Shown one piece after another: positions 7,632 to 17,659 of a stretch of 64,000 nt of DNA. Position numbers and translations under genes: made by a program. The number at the start of each line of letters is the position of its first letter. The first letter of the stretch is position 1. Below the pieces are notes generated by a model. That model made no database searches and was not told the DNA's origin. It saw nothing but the letters and a program-made list of their open reading frames with translations. The DNA is from Pectinatus frisingensis (GTDB taxonomy: Bacteria; Bacillota; Negativicutes; Selenomonadales; Selenomonadaceae): NCBI RefSeq assembly GCF_015732285.1, contig NZ_WIQU01000022.1, forward strand, positions 127,118 through 191,117, read 5' to 3'.

Positions 7632-7871
7632 ATGGCGATAAGGCAAGTTGTAGTAGACCGAAGAGATAGTACAATCTATCGTAATACTTTGAAAAGGGGA
7701 GGGTTTATTTCGGCTAGTTATCTATCAATCAATGGATTTGATGCCATGCGGCTAAAGAAATTAGCACTGCAGGGAAAACTTGATGCCATACGATGCGCCA
7801 TTGGTAAATCGGTGCGGTGGTATTATCAGGAGAATCAGGCTGAATTGGCTCACTTAAAAGGAGAAGTATAA
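7632..7871 (+). CDS. Small DNA-binding-like protein (79 aa)
   Basis: The start is the ATG at 7632 after GGGGTGAT; an in-frame TTG sits just before it. The middle, SASYLSINGFDAMRLKKLALQGKLDAIRCAIGKSVRWYY, is shaped like the winged helix of excisionase or MerR-like domains (two helices, then G-K-L-x-A-I-R, then a strand ending in an aromatic pair). Stretches are quoted only for shape; no family is certain. It lies immediately downstream of the tnpB-tail element, so its 5' leader would contain that RNA if read through. Confidence 0.55.
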   Translation: MAIRQVVVDRRDSTIYRNTLKRGGFISASYLSINGFDAMRLKKLALQGKLDAIRCAIGKSVRWYYQENQAELAHLKGEV

Positions 7872-7993
7872 GAGGTTTCATTCTTATTGTATTTATAGAT
7901 CGGTGTATACCGGTCTTTTTTTTGTTTGTTTCACCATCTGCACAATTATGATATAATAAATGTACCTTTAATCATAAGAGGAGATATTTAAAA

Positions 7994-8830
7994 TTGTCGA
8001 ATAAAAATCAGCAATTATCCAATGAACAATGGCAGGAAATGCTTAATTGGATGAAAAATTACATGAAATCATTTTACAGTGCTGATCAAAGTATACAAGA
8101 GGGAATATTAATTAAAGAAAAGCATACTATGCAGGTAGTAAAGATAGCTGAGCAACTGGCAGACCATTTAAAACTTAACCAACATGATACACTTTTGGCT
8201 AAAATTATTGCATTATTTCATGATGTAGGCCGATTTCATCAGTTCGCAGTGTATAGGACTTTTAATGATGCTGCGTCGGAAAATCACGCACTGCTGGGAA
8301 TTCAGGTCATGCAGAATCTTGCTTGTATTCAGGCGTTGAGTGAGCAGGAGCGCCGGTTGATAAAATTTGCTGTAAAAAATCATAATGCCAAACAGATCGA
8401 GATAACTGATGATAAAAAAGCGCTGTATTTTGCTAAATTTATTCGTGATGCTGACAAGCTTGATATTTTTCGTGTTTTGCGTCCATATTTGACCCAAAAT
8501 GATCTGGAACCGTGCAGTGATGAGTTTATCAGACAATTTCAAACAGGCGGGCAATGTGATTACCGTAAAATGCGTACGCAAAATGATCGTAAGCTGGTTC
8601 GGTTATTATGGTTATATGATATAAACTTCACTTGGACGCTGCAAAAAATAGTCAATCATGGATATGTTGATGAAATTATCAATAGTCTGCCGCAGACTGA
8701 TGATATGCAAAAGGGATTTACCGTTTTACATAATTATATAGAAACAAAGCTAATGCAAAGCGATAGTTCACTTGCAGATTATTGCGTTTTTGCGGTTCAT
8801 GATAATCAATACAATAGCCAGCTCATTTAA
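7994..8830 (+). CDS. HD-domain phosphohydrolase
   Basis: The protein (278 aa) has a metal-dependent HD domain: KHTMQVVKIA, then ALFHDVGRFHQF with the His-Asp pair, then KNHNAKQIE and FIRDADKLDIF with the second histidine and the last aspartate. Such proteins hydrolyse nucleotides or phosphate esters; the substrate here is unknown. It starts with TTG at 7994, supported by GAGGAG at the right distance; no better ATG exists nearby. It lies just before glnS but with a 107-bp gap, so it is not clearly in the same operon. Confidence 0.85.
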   Translation: MSNKNQQLSNEQWQEMLNWMKNYMKSFYSADQSIQEGILIKEKHTMQVVKIAEQLADHLKLNQHDTLLAKIIALFHDVGRFHQFAVYRTFNDAASENHALLGIQVMQNLACIQALSEQERRLIKFAVKNHNAKQIEITDDKKALYFAKFIRDADKLDIFRVLRPYLTQNDLEPCSDEFIRQFQTGGQCDYRKMRTQNDRKLVRLLWLYDINFTWTLQKIVNHGYVDEIINSLPQTDDMQKGFTVLHNYIETKLMQSDSSLADYCVFAVHDNQYNSQLI

Positions 8831-8937
8831 TGCGGCAATTGCCGTGCCTTAATGTTCTGCTGAGGAAGATAATGAGAAAAAGTACAATGTAGTATGACAG
8901 TTATTGCTTTAAATAAATTTGTAATGAGGGATATTTA

Positions 8938-10608
8938 ATGCCGGAAAATGTAAATTTTTTGCCAAATTTTATTCATAATATTATTGATGAAGATTTAAAG
9001 GATGGTAAATATGCTGATGGGATACACACAAGGTTTCCACCGGAACCGAACGGATATCTGCATATTGGTCATGCTAAATCGATCTGTATAAATTTTGGAA
9101 CAGCGCAAAAATATAAGGGACTGTGTAATCTGCGGTTTGATGATACTAATCCGACTAAAGAAGATATTGAGTATGTGGATTCTATACAGGAAGATGTAAA
9201 GTGGCTCGGATTTTCCTGGGATGACAGGATGTTTTATGCTTCAAATTATTTTGACAAATTATATGATTTTGCTGTTGAGTTGATAAAGCGCGGCAAGGCT
9301 TATGTCTGTGATTTGAACGCTGAGCAAATCAAAGAATATCGCGGTACATTAACTGAACCTGGTATAAAAAGTCCTTACCGTGATCGCAGTGTCGAAGAGA
9401 ATATTGATTTATTCGGGCGAATGAAGAATGGTGAATTTGCTGATGGGGCGAAAGTGCTGCGCGCTAAAATCAATATGGCTTCTCCCAATATTACTATGAG
9501 AGATCCAATCATTTATCGGATATCACATACACCTCATCATCGTACAGGCGAAAAATGGTGTATTTATCCAATGTATGATTTTGCGCATCCACTTTCTGAT
9601 GCTATTGAGGGGATAACCCATTCTATATGCACTTTAGAATTTGAAGAACATCGTCCGTTATACAATTGGTTATTGGAAAGCTTGGGGTTTGACATCAACT
9701 CCAGGCCGAAACAGATTGAATTTGCCCGTTTAAATTTAACCAATACTGTTATGAGTAAGCGTAAGCTGCGTCAGTTAGTGGAGGGAAATTATGTTTCGGG
9801 ATGGGATGATCCACGCATGCCGACAATTTCAGGATTTAGGCGCAGAGGCTATACAGCAGCATCCATACGTGATTTTTGTGAGCAGATTGGTGTGGCTAAA
9901 AGCAACAGTTTGGTTGATATTGCCATGCTGGAACATTGTGTACGGGAAGACTTGAATAAGAAAGCAAATCGGGTGATGGCAGTGCTTCATCCGTTAAAAG
10001 TAGTAATAACAAATTTTCCTGCGGATAAACGAGAGGATTTATTGGCGGAAAATAGACCGGATAGTGATGGAACGCGTTATGTTCCATTCACCAGGGAAAT
10101 TTATATTGAACAAGCTGATTTTATGGAAAATGCACCCAAAAAGTTTTTCCGTTTAAAACCGGAAGGTGAGGTTCGGTTGAAATATGCTTATATTATAAAA
10201 TGTAATGAAGTTATAAAAGACACTGATGGCAATGTCGTTGAGCTGCATTGCACCTATGATCCTGAATCAAAACGCGGCGGAGCAACTGCCAGCAGAAAAA
10301 TAAAGGGGACGCTGCACTGGGTGTCGGTGAAAGAATCGCTGCCGGTGGAGGTTCGCTTGTATGATTATTTATTGAAAGCGGATGCTGATAATCAAAAGGA
10401 TTTTATTACGGCATTAAACCCGAATTCCTTGACAGTTTTGTCGGAGTGTCGTATTGAACCTTCAGTGGCCTGGGTATCGCAGGGGACTAAATATCAATTT
10501 TTGCGAGAAGGTTATTTTTGCGTAGACAAAGATTCACGAAAAGAGCATCTTGTTTTTAATCGGGTGGTCGGATTGCGTGACAGCTGGGCAAAGGCTAAAA
10601 GAAAATAG
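8938..10608 (+). CDS. glnS: Glutaminyl-tRNA synthetase
   Basis: Class I synthetase that charges tRNA-Gln directly with glutamine. The HIGH motif is in [14 protein letters not shown] (residues 42-45), followed by RFDDTNP typical of GlnRS. The KMSKS-type loop is VMSKRKL near residue 270. The C-terminal beta-barrel anticodon-binding region is complete (556 aa), ending with [17 protein letters not shown] as in the bacterial enzyme. Most Firmicutes instead use GluRS plus the GatCAB amidotransferase, so direct GlnRS is a minority trait shared with Negativicutes and suggests ancient transfer. A strong terminator follows. Confidence 0.98.
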   Translation: MPENVNFLPNFIHNIIDEDLKDGKYADGIHTRFPPEPNGYLHIGHAKSICINFGTAQKYKGLCNLRFDDTNPTKEDIEYVDSIQEDVKWLGFSWDDRMFYASNYFDKLYDFAVELIKRGKAYVCDLNAEQIKEYRGTLTEPGIKSPYRDRSVEENIDLFGRMKNGEFADGAKVLRAKINMASPNITMRDPIIYRISHTPHHRTGEKWCIYPMYDFAHPLSDAIEGITHSICTLEFEEHRPLYNWLLESLGFDINSRPKQIEFARLNLTNTVMSKRKLRQLVEGNYVSGWDDPRMPTISGFRRRGYTAASIRDFCEQIGVAKSNSLVDIAMLEHCVREDLNKKANRVMAVLHPLKVVITNFPADKREDLLAENRPDSDGTRYVPFTREIYIEQADFMENAPKKFFRLKPEGEVRLKYAYIIKCNEVIKDTDGNVVELHCTYDPESKRGGATASRKIKGTLHWVSVKESLPVEVRLYDYLLKADADNQKDFITALNPNSLTVLSECRIEPSVAWVSQGTKYQFLREGYFCVDKDSRKEHLVFNRVVGLRDSWAKAKRK

Positions 10609-10620
10609 AAATTTTATGAA

Positions 10621-10657
10621 AAAACGGGGCAAGTTTTATTAAAACTTGCCCCGTTTT
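10621..10657. terminator. Intrinsic terminator between convergent glnS and polC
   Basis: A 17-bp perfect stem (10621-10637 with 10641-10657) with a three-base loop and AAAA/TTTTT flanks, able to act on both strands. Confidence 0.93.
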
Positions 10658-10675
10658 TGCAATGATATTTTTTTA

Positions 10676-13600
10676 TCAAACAAATAAAGCTATTTGATCG
10701 GTTTCATTCATACCAGTTAAACAGCCGTGCTCACGCAAAATGTCAATGGAAGGTGTCGGCACTCCGGCTCGTTTTTTTAAATCATCAATCGAAGAAAATT
10801 CGCCATTCTTCCTGGCTTCTACAATATTATGCGCCGCTGTGTTTCCAACACCGGGGAGAGCCGATAGTGGTGGCAACAGAGATTTTTCATGCATGACAAA
10901 TTTATCAGCTAAAGACTCATATAGGTTTACTTTTTCTACACTGAAGCCGCGCAGGTACATTTCCCATGCTAATTCTAACACGACCTGCAGACCTTTTTCC
11001 TTGACTGATAATTTTTTCATTTTTTCTTCTTGGGCTAATTCATCGAGTCGGGCTTTAATAGCGGTTTTACCCTGTGCTATTAAATGTGCGTCAAATTCAT
11101 CAGCGCGGATAGAGAAATACGCAGCATAAAATGCCAGTGGGTAATGTACTTTGCAGAAGGCAATACGATAAGCCATCATGACATAAGCAGTGGCATGGGC
11201 CCGTGGGAAAAGATACTTTATTTTTTGACAAGAAGTAATAAACCAGTCAGGAATGCCGCCTGATTTCAATTCAGCAACGACATCATCTTTTATACCGCGT
11301 CCCTTGCGGACGTTTTCCATTGTTTTGAAAGCCAGTAATGGTTTGATGCCTTTATGCATAAGATACATCATAATATCATCACGTGCCGAAATGGCATCTG
11401 AAAGTGTGCATATGCCGTTTTTTATTAAATCCTGAGCATTATTGAGCCAAACATCAGTACCATGGGAAAAACCGCTTATTCGTACAAGGTCACTGAATTT
11501 TGTTGGATGGGTGTCATCAATCATCTGTCGTGTGAAAGGAGTGCGAAATTCGGGGATGCCAAAAGTTCCCGAGGTAGCACCCAGTTCTTCTGGTGTTACA
11601 CCCAGAGCCTCAGTAGAAGAAAACAGGCTCATAGTTGCCGGATCATCGAAGGGAATTGTTTTAGGATCACGATGGGTGACATTTTCCAGCATTTTTATGA
11701 CAGTCGGATCATCATGACCTAAAATGTCAAGCTTTACCAAACGACTGCTTATCGAATGATAATCAAAATGAGTGGTTATTGTCGCGGTATCCTTATCATC
11801 GGCCGGATGTTGGATCGGTGTGAAATGGTGGACATCCATATTGCGTGGTATTACCATGATCCCACCGGGATGCTGTCCGGTGGTGCGTTTTACTCCTGTA
11901 CATCCGGCAACCAGACTGTTTATATATGCGTCGCGCTTTTTTAGTCCCTTATCATTAAAGTAACCACGTACGTATCCATATGCAGTTTTATCTGCTACAG
12001 TTGCTATTGTTCCTGCCCGGTAGACATTATCCTTGCCAAATAATTCTTCTGTATATTTATGGGCAATTGGTTGGTAATCACCGGAAAAATTTAAATCTAT
12101 ATCCGGTACCTTGTCACCATCAAAGCCCATAAATACGGCAAATGGTATATCGTGTCCGTCTTTGATCATTGCGGTACCGCAATATGGGCAGGTTTTGTCA
12201 GGCAGGTCAAAACCACAGCCATAGGAACCGTCAGTTATAAATTCACTGCTGCGGCATTTAGGACAACGCCAATGTGGTGGCAGCGGATTGACTTCGGTAA
12301 TGTCGGTCATTGTGGCTACAAATGATGAACCGACAGATCCTCTTGAACCTACCAAGTAACCATCATCTAAGGATTTTTTAACGAGTTTATGTGCGATTAG
12401 ATATAATACAGCGAAACCGTGCCCAATAATTGATTTTAGTTCAAGTTTCAAACGTTCGGCAACTATTGGCGGTAAATTTTCACCATAAAGCATTTTGGCG
12501 CGGGCATAGCTCATGTCATGTATTTGTTCGTCAGCCCCTGGAATCATTGGTGAATAAAGATCGTCAGGAATTGGTTTTATAACATCAATCATTGCAGCAA
12601 TTTTACGAGGATTTTCCACAACTGCCCTATAGGCAAGTTCTTTACCAAGATAGTCAAATTCATGCAGCATTTCTTCTGTTGTCCGTAAAAATAGCGGTGG
12701 CTGGAGGTCAGCGTCTTTGAAACCTTTTCCGCTCATTAATATTGCCCGGTAGATACTGTCCTGTGGATTGAGAAAATGAACATCGCAGGTTGCAACCAGC
12801 ATTTTGTTCAGGCGTTTGGCCAATTCGGCAACCTTTAAATTTATTTTTTGCAGATCAGAGTCGGTCTTGATATCAGGAAAATTTTCGCTGCGTACTAAAA
12901 ATTCATTATTGCCGATTGGTTGTATTTCCAGATAATCATAATAAGAGGCTATTTGCAGTAATTCATCATCGCTTTGTCCGGCAACGATGGCTCGGATCAA
13001 TTCGCCGGCTTCACAGGCCGAACCGACAATAACACCCTCACGGTATTCTGTTAAGATTTTTTTAGGGATGCGGGGACGTTTTTGCAGGTATTTAAGATGT
13101 GATAGCGATACAAGACGATATATATTGCGTAGTCCAATGGCATTTTGAGCTAGAAGGATGATATGGTTTGCTCGTTTTTGCTGTTCATCGTAGATCAAGT
13201 ATCCTTCCAGACCGTAGATTATTTTTATATTAAGTTTTTTATCAGCAATGGTTTTGGCGGCTTCAGGAAAAGCCTGTACAACACCATGATCGGTAATAGC
13301 AATCGCCGGCCAGCCCCATTTGGCTGCCGTACAGATTAAATCCTTGGCGGAGACAACGGCATCCATATTGCTCATATGGGTATGGGCGTGTAATTCCACA
13401 CGTTTTTGCGCAGCGCTATCCATACGGTTTTTCATTTCTCCCTGGTAAATGCTGTTAGGCATCATAACAAAGTCATTATTAAAACTGTCAAAACGAATAC
13501 TGCCTGAAAGTTTTATAATTAATCCGTTTGATAATGCTGTATTGACTCGTTCAAATTCAGCTTTATCCTTGAAAAAAATTTTACAGTCAATACCATTACT

Positions 13601-14434
13601 TTTATCTGCCAATTCAAAAGTGAGCAGATTATTGCCGGTTTTAAATTCACGATTATTTATGTTGTTTATTTTACCCAGAAGTACAACATTTTTCATTTCC
13701 CCATCAATATCGTCGATTGGAATGGCTTCTGCAGTGATTCGTTTGCCAAAAATCCAGCCACGGTCAGTGTTGTTGGTAGGTAAGCCCTGTTTTTTATTGT
13801 AATGGCTTCCATAGGAAGCAGCAGTATGCGATTTTTCAGATGTTGATTTATCAATACTTTGATTGATTATTGGTGGCGTATAATCGACCATAACATAATC
13901 ATTTTCTAATGTTGGCAGGGTATCGTTGTCATCGATGGCGTTAAAAGATATCCGACATTCCAAGTCGAGTATGTCATGAATGCTGTCCTTCAATCGTTTA
14001 CCGATACTGTGAGCATGTAATATTTCACCGGCCAGTTCACCGTGCAGTTCCAAGGTAAGTATATTTCCGTCGATACTGTAGCGGGCCATGCGCAGCAGCG
14101 TTTTTATAGTAGGATTATCACCGGCAGCAGCCATGATTATTTTAGACCAATTTTTATCTATTTGAGCGGCAAAGTCAATAATATCTTGATAAAAGACAAC
14201 TTGTGATACGCTGCAGTTATCGGCAATATAATCAGCTGCCTGTGCGAGCATATCTTCCGGCAGATATCGATATGTGTTTAGTAAAATTTCCCAGGTATTA
14301 TTCCTGATATCTATTTCGACATGTTTAATTGTGCTGGCTTTTAAAAGAACCATAAATTCATCGGCCAGCGGAATGGAGTCAATCAGCTGGCGAAATTTAT
14401 CACCTGATTGTGGAACTATACGATATTTACGCAT
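10676..14434 (-). CDS. polC: DNA polymerase III alpha subunit, PolC type, lacking the exonuclease domain
   Basis: The main replicative polymerase of Firmicutes. The order is: N-terminal domains (residues 1-225), OB fold (about 230-335), PHP domain beginning KRVELHAHTHMSNMDAV (about 344), then a zinc-binding segment (RCPKCRSSEF and CPYCGTAM), the polymerase palm with PDIDLNFSGDYQP, and fingers and helix-hairpin-helix to the C-terminus. In Bacillus PolC a roughly 190-residue 3'-5' exonuclease interrupts the PHP domain; here the protein passes from IIYGLEGYLIYDEQQKRA (about 406-422) straight into NHIILLAQNAIGLRN, so that domain is absent. The length of 1252 instead of about 1430-1440 aa agrees. 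Proofreading must come from elsewhere. Confidence 0.97.
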   Translation of the reverse strand: MRKYRIVPQSGDKFRQLIDSIPLADEFMVLLKASTIKHVEIDIRNNTWEILLNTYRYLPEDMLAQAADYIADNCSVSQVVFYQDIIDFAAQIDKNWSKIIMAAAGDNPTIKTLLRMARYSIDGNILTLELHGELAGEILHAHSIGKRLKDSIHDILDLECRISFNAIDDNDTLPTLENDYVMVDYTPPIINQSIDKSTSEKSHTAASYGSHYNKKQGLPTNNTDRGWIFGKRITAEAIPIDDIDGEMKNVVLLGKINNINNREFKTGNNLLTFELADKSNGIDCKIFFKDKAEFERVNTALSNGLIIKLSGSIRFDSFNNDFVMMPNSIYQGEMKNRMDSAAQKRVELHAHTHMSNMDAVVSAKDLICTAAKWGWPAIAITDHGVVQAFPEAAKTIADKKLNIKIIYGLEGYLIYDEQQKRANHIILLAQNAIGLRNIYRLVSLSHLKYLQKRPRIPKKILTEYREGVIVGSACEAGELIRAIVAGQSDDELLQIASYYDYLEIQPIGNNEFLVRSENFPDIKTDSDLQKINLKVAELAKRLNKMLVATCDVHFLNPQDSIYRAILMSGKGFKDADLQPPLFLRTTEEMLHEFDYLGKELAYRAVVENPRKIAAMIDVIKPIPDDLYSPMIPGADEQIHDMSYARAKMLYGENLPPIVAERLKLELKSIIGHGFAVLYLIAHKLVKKSLDDGYLVGSRGSVGSSFVATMTDITEVNPLPPHWRCPKCRSSEFITDGSYGCGFDLPDKTCPYCGTAMIKDGHDIPFAVFMGFDGDKVPDIDLNFSGDYQPIAHKYTEELFGKDNVYRAGTIATVADKTAYGYVRGYFNDKGLKKRDAYINSLVAGCTGVKRTTGQHPGGIMVIPRNMDVHHFTPIQHPADDKDTATITTHFDYHSISSRLVKLDILGHDDPTVIKMLENVTHRDPKTIPFDDPATMSLFSSTEALGVTPEELGATSGTFGIPEFRTPFTRQMIDDTHPTKFSDLVRISGFSHGTDVWLNNAQDLIKNGICTLSDAISARDDIMMYLMHKGIKPLLAFKTMENVRKGRGIKDDVVAELKSGGIPDWFITSCQKIKYLFPRAHATAYVMMAYRIAFCKVHYPLAFYAAYFSIRADEFDAHLIAQGKTAIKARLDELAQEEKMKKLSVKEKGLQVVLELAWEMYLRGFSVEKVNLYESLADKFVMHEKSLLPPLSALPGVGNTAAHNIVEARKNGEFSSIDDLKKRAGVPTPSIDILREHGCLTGMNETDQIALFV

Positions 14435-14522
14435 AAATTACCTAATACCTCTTTCAAATTACACTTATATCCGATTACTGACTGTACCATAAATATTATT
14501 AATTAATATGTATACGGGTCCA

Positions 14523-15137
14523 TTACATTAAATGAGATGTATTATTTATCGTATGAATGTAGAACTTTTTATATTCATCGTCATATGACAAGATATTATA
14601 AGCGGTGTTGCTTTGTCCTACAGACCATATATATTCGAAAGGAATATGTGTCACACAGGAAAGGATTGCTCTGTTTATTGCACCGTGGGCAACGATGGCA
14701 ACATTGCGGCCTGAATTTTCCTGGATTATTTTACGCAGGACGCGCATGCCACGATTTTGCACCTGCTGAAAGTTTTCTCCATCAGGGATTTTTATTGAGT
14801 CAGGATTGTCAAAAAAATGTTTGATAGCACCGGGCCAACGTTCGTTTATTTTATTAAATAAAATCCCTTCCCATTGACCAAAGTTCATTTCCCGTAAGTC
14901 TTCAGTCAATTGTAATGACAAGTTAAATTTATCAGCAATCAGCTCAGCGGTGCATTTGGCGCGCTGCAAATCACTGCTGTAAAGAGCATCTAAATTATTT
15001 AATGGAAATTTTTCTGCCAGAAGCTTTGCTTGTGCCACTCCTTCTGTTAAAAGTTTTGTGTCAGACTGGCCTTGAAAACGACCTTCGATATTCCAAGCTG
15101 TTCGTCCATGACGAATAAGCACGATTTTAGTAACCAT
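14523..15137 (-). CDS. cobC: Histidine phosphatase family protein, probable alpha-ribazole phosphatase
   Basis: It has the phosphoglycerate-mutase-like core: the catalytic phosphohistidine in VLIRHGRTAWNIEGRFQG (near residue 9), ALYSSDLQRAKCTAELI, the acidic EMNFGQWEG and the second histidine in VAIVAHGAINRA. The length (204 aa) suits CobC, which dephosphorylates alpha-ribazole 5'-phosphate in nucleotide-loop assembly of cobalamin. The general phosphatase family is broad; the specific role is inferred from position directly after cobU and cobS on the same strand. Confidence 0.85.
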   Translation of the reverse strand: MVTKIVLIRHGRTAWNIEGRFQGQSDTKLLTEGVAQAKLLAEKFPLNNLDALYSSDLQRAKCTAELIADKFNLSLQLTEDLREMNFGQWEGILFNKINERWPGAIKHFFDNPDSIKIPDGENFQQVQNRGMRVLRKIIQENSGRNVAIVAHGAINRAILSCVTHIPFEYIWSVGQSNTAYNILSYDDEYKKFYIHTINNTSHLM

Positions 15138-15178
15138 AAATTTACTCCCTTTAGTATAATTGATTATTGTAAATATCG

Positions 15179-15964
15179 CTATATTATTGCAAACGTAATC
15201 AACACCAATAATTCGACCAATTCTGTAACTGCACCGTAAACATCACCGGTCAGTCCGCCGATTTTACTGGTAACATGTCGGCAAAAAGCGACTGAAAAAA
15301 TAATTGTAAGTAACAAGGCCCATAAACTTTGGTATAAATTATAATAATTTATTATGAGAACAATGATGAATATAAAACTAGCTGTCAGAAGTGATCTCTT
15401 GCTGGAATGAGCTGAAAAAGCTTTTCCTAAACCTTCCTTACGGGCATAAGGGAACATTGTTATACCTATGACCATAGCCAAACGTCCCAGTGCCGGCATT
15501 AAAAATAAAGCACTGTATAGCAAATATAATGCGTTTGTATTTTGCAGACTTAATGGATATAGGCAAAGCAATGCGGAATATTTACCCAGCAACAATAAAA
15601 ACAATGCCGTTACACCGTGGGCACCGACATGACTGTCCTTCATTATTATGAGCATTCTATTTTTGTCACGACCGGATAAAAGGCCATCCATCGTATCAGT
15701 ATAACCATCGCAATGCAGTGCTCCAGTCAATATGATACTTATGAGTAACAGAAAAAATGCTCCCAGGTACCCAGGTATATAGATATGCAGCAGGGGCAGT
15801 AAGACAATAAAAAAATAAGCGGCAGCAACATTTACTGCGCCTAAGACAGCACCAATGAGAGTAAAATATTTTACACTGTCACCGCAGGCTTTTGGAGTCC
15901 AATCAGCATTATAATGAACAGGAATACGTGTTAAAAAAAGCAGGCCGGTAAAAAAAGAATTCAA
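15179..15964 (-). CDS. cobS: Adenosylcobinamide-GDP ribazoletransferase (cobalamin synthase)
   Basis: Integral membrane enzyme that joins adenosylcobinamide-GDP to alpha-ribazole, the last step of cobalamin assembly. The protein opens with FFTGLLFLTRIPV, has the acidic motif ALHCDGYTDTMDGLLSGRDKNRML (metal-binding region about residues 62-85), MKDSHVGAHGV, and several hydrophobic helices. At 261 aa it has normal length. It lies between cobU and cobC. Confidence 0.96.
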   Translation of the reverse strand: MNSFFTGLLFLTRIPVHYNADWTPKACGDSVKYFTLIGAVLGAVNVAAAYFFIVLLPLLHIYIPGYLGAFFLLLISIILTGALHCDGYTDTMDGLLSGRDKNRMLIIMKDSHVGAHGVTALFLLLLGKYSALLCLYPLSLQNTNALYLLYSALFLMPALGRLAMVIGITMFPYARKEGLGKAFSAHSSKRSLLTASFIFIIVLIINYYNLYQSLWALLLTIIFSVAFCRHVTSKIGGLTGDVYGAVTELVELLVLITFAII

Positions 15965-15991
15965 AGATCATCCACACATCCTTTAATAAAA

Positions 15992-16531
15992 TCATTTTAA
16001 TTGTACGGGTATTCCCGCTACAGCCAAATATACTTCATCAGCCTGTCTGGCCGTGTATTGGTTGCACATGCCGGCGGCATCGCGATATTGTCGGGCTAAT
16101 TCATTTTCCGGTACAATGCCCGAACCGACTTCATTGGTAACAAAGACCGTAGTTTGTTCATGTTTTTTTGCTGCTTTGATTAATTTATGCAAGGCAGTAA
16201 AAATTTCTTGTTCGCGATTTTGATTGCTGGCTTTTTCTAAATGAGGCTGGCAAATAATATTACTGAGATAGACTGTAAGACAATCAAATAAAATAGTGTC
16301 ATAGTCATGGCACGCATCGATGGCTTTTTCTGCAGCAAATGGTGCTTCAATAGTATGCCAGCTGGCTGGACGGCGTTCCCTATGCTTGTTTATTCGCTGG
16401 CGCATTTCGTCGTCGAGAGCCTGCGCTGTGGCAATATAAGCAATTTTCTTGCCGCAGCGGGCTACGTATTTTTCCGCAAAACTGCTTTTTCCGGAACGTG
16501 CCCCACCGGTAATCAGAATGATTTTTCCCAT
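15992..16531 (-). CDS. cobU: Adenosylcobinamide kinase / adenosylcobinamide-phosphate guanylyltransferase
   Basis: Bifunctional enzyme that activates cobinamide for CobS. The P-loop ITGGARSGKSSFAE is at residues 6-19, then IAYIATAQALDDEMRQRINKH with the guanylylated histidine region, DCLTVYLSN and FVTNEVGSGIVPENELARQYRD. The start at 16531 has GGAGG five bases away; an ATG four codons earlier overlaps that site and is rejected, leaving 179 aa. First gene of cobU-cobS-cobC. No cobalamin riboswitch fits in the short 94-bp gap to divergent ribF. Confidence 0.96.
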   Translation of the reverse strand: MGKIILITGGARSGKSSFAEKYVARCGKKIAYIATAQALDDEMRQRINKHRERRPASWHTIEAPFAAEKAIDACHDYDTILFDCLTVYLSNIICQPHLEKASNQNREQEIFTALHKLIKAAKKHEQTTVFVTNEVGSGIVPENELARQYRDAAGMCNQYTARQADEVYLAVAGIPVQLK

Positions 16532-16625
16532 GAATACCTCCAATACTTACTGTTTACCTTTTATTAAATTTATGATACAGTAAATACGATTTAATATGAT
16601 TCTGTTTGGTTAGGAGAACACAACT

Positions 16626-17567
16626 ATGCTGGTCTATTCACATATCGTTGATTTGACATCAAAATTTCAAAATAATGTTGTAGTTTTAGGAACTTTTGAT
16701 GGAGTGCATATCGGTCATCAAAAAATTATTCGGAGAGCTGTGGAACTTGCTCATAAAATTCATGGGAAAAGTATTGTATTTACCTTTTCCAACCATCCTT
16801 TAGAGATAGTTGCACCGCAGCGGGTGCCGCAGCGTATAAGTACTAATGAGCGCAAGGGGAATGAATTGAGTAAATTAGGCATTGATATATTAATGAATAT
16901 TCCGTTTACGCATGAATTCGCTAACATAACGGCAGATGGTTTTTTAAGACTGCTGAAAAATAATTTGGCACCCAGATATGTTGTAGTCGGGCCAAATTGC
17001 ACTTTTGGCTATAAGGGCGAAGGTACACCGCAGATATTGCGTGATAAAGCGGTTCAGTTTGGGTATAATGTGGAAATTCCGGCGGCGGCCTATTTTGGTA
17101 ATAAAATTGTCAGTAGTTCGCGTGTGCGTCATGCTTTGCGCGATGGTGAACTGCATTTAGCCAATGAATTGCTGGGACATCCCTTCACAATAGAAGGTAA
17201 AATTGAACACGGTGAAAATCGTGGTCATTTATTGGGTGTACCAACAGCAAATATTTATATATCGGATAAATATATATTACCACCTGATGGTGTATATGTG
17301 GCAGCAATAGAATTAAAAGGTGATAAATATCATGGTATTGCCAATGTGGGAACTAATCCGACGTTTAATGTGAAACGACGGGTTGAGGTCAATATATTCG
17401 ACTTCAATCAAGATATTTATGGCAGTTGGATAAAAATATCATTTTTGGAAAAATTGCGCTCTGAAAAAAAATTTTCCTCCGTGGAAGAATTGCTGGCAAA
17501 AATCAATAATGATATCACAGAGGCTAAAGACTATTTTAAACGAAAAAGTTCAATTAGTAAAATTTGA
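16626..17567 (+). CDS. ribF: Bifunctional riboflavin kinase / FAD synthetase
   Basis: It makes FMN from riboflavin and then FAD. The N-terminal nucleotidyltransferase domain has LGTFDGVHIGHQKII (about residues 21-35) and SSSRVRHAL; the C-terminal flavokinase domain (about 180-305) has GVPTANIYIS and GIANVGTNPTFN. The full length is 313 aa. Divergent from the cob operon and apparently transcribed alone. Confidence 0.97.
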   Translation: MLVYSHIVDLTSKFQNNVVVLGTFDGVHIGHQKIIRRAVELAHKIHGKSIVFTFSNHPLEIVAPQRVPQRISTNERKGNELSKLGIDILMNIPFTHEFANITADGFLRLLKNNLAPRYVVVGPNCTFGYKGEGTPQILRDKAVQFGYNVEIPAAAYFGNKIVSSSRVRHALRDGELHLANELLGHPFTIEGKIEHGENRGHLLGVPTANIYISDKYILPPDGVYVAAIELKGDKYHGIANVGTNPTFNVKRRVEVNIFDFNQDIYGSWIKISFLEKLRSEKKFSSVEELLAKINNDITEAKDYFKRKSSISKI

Positions 17568-17659
17568 TAAATAGTGATCTTTATTTATCTGAAGTCAAAT
17601 AATACCAGTTTTAAAAGTAGACTTCACCAATCGGCGAATGTACAACTGTTGTTTTTTAG

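Noticed and set aside
10740..14492. Several long plus-strand frames opposite polC (for example 10740-11129, 11442-11717, 13449-13802)
   Set aside because: They are shadows of the polC reading frame: no ribosome binding sites, unnatural composition, and polC is certain.
16532..16625. Cobalamin riboswitch upstream of cobU
   Set aside because: The gap is under 100 bp and has no B12 box.
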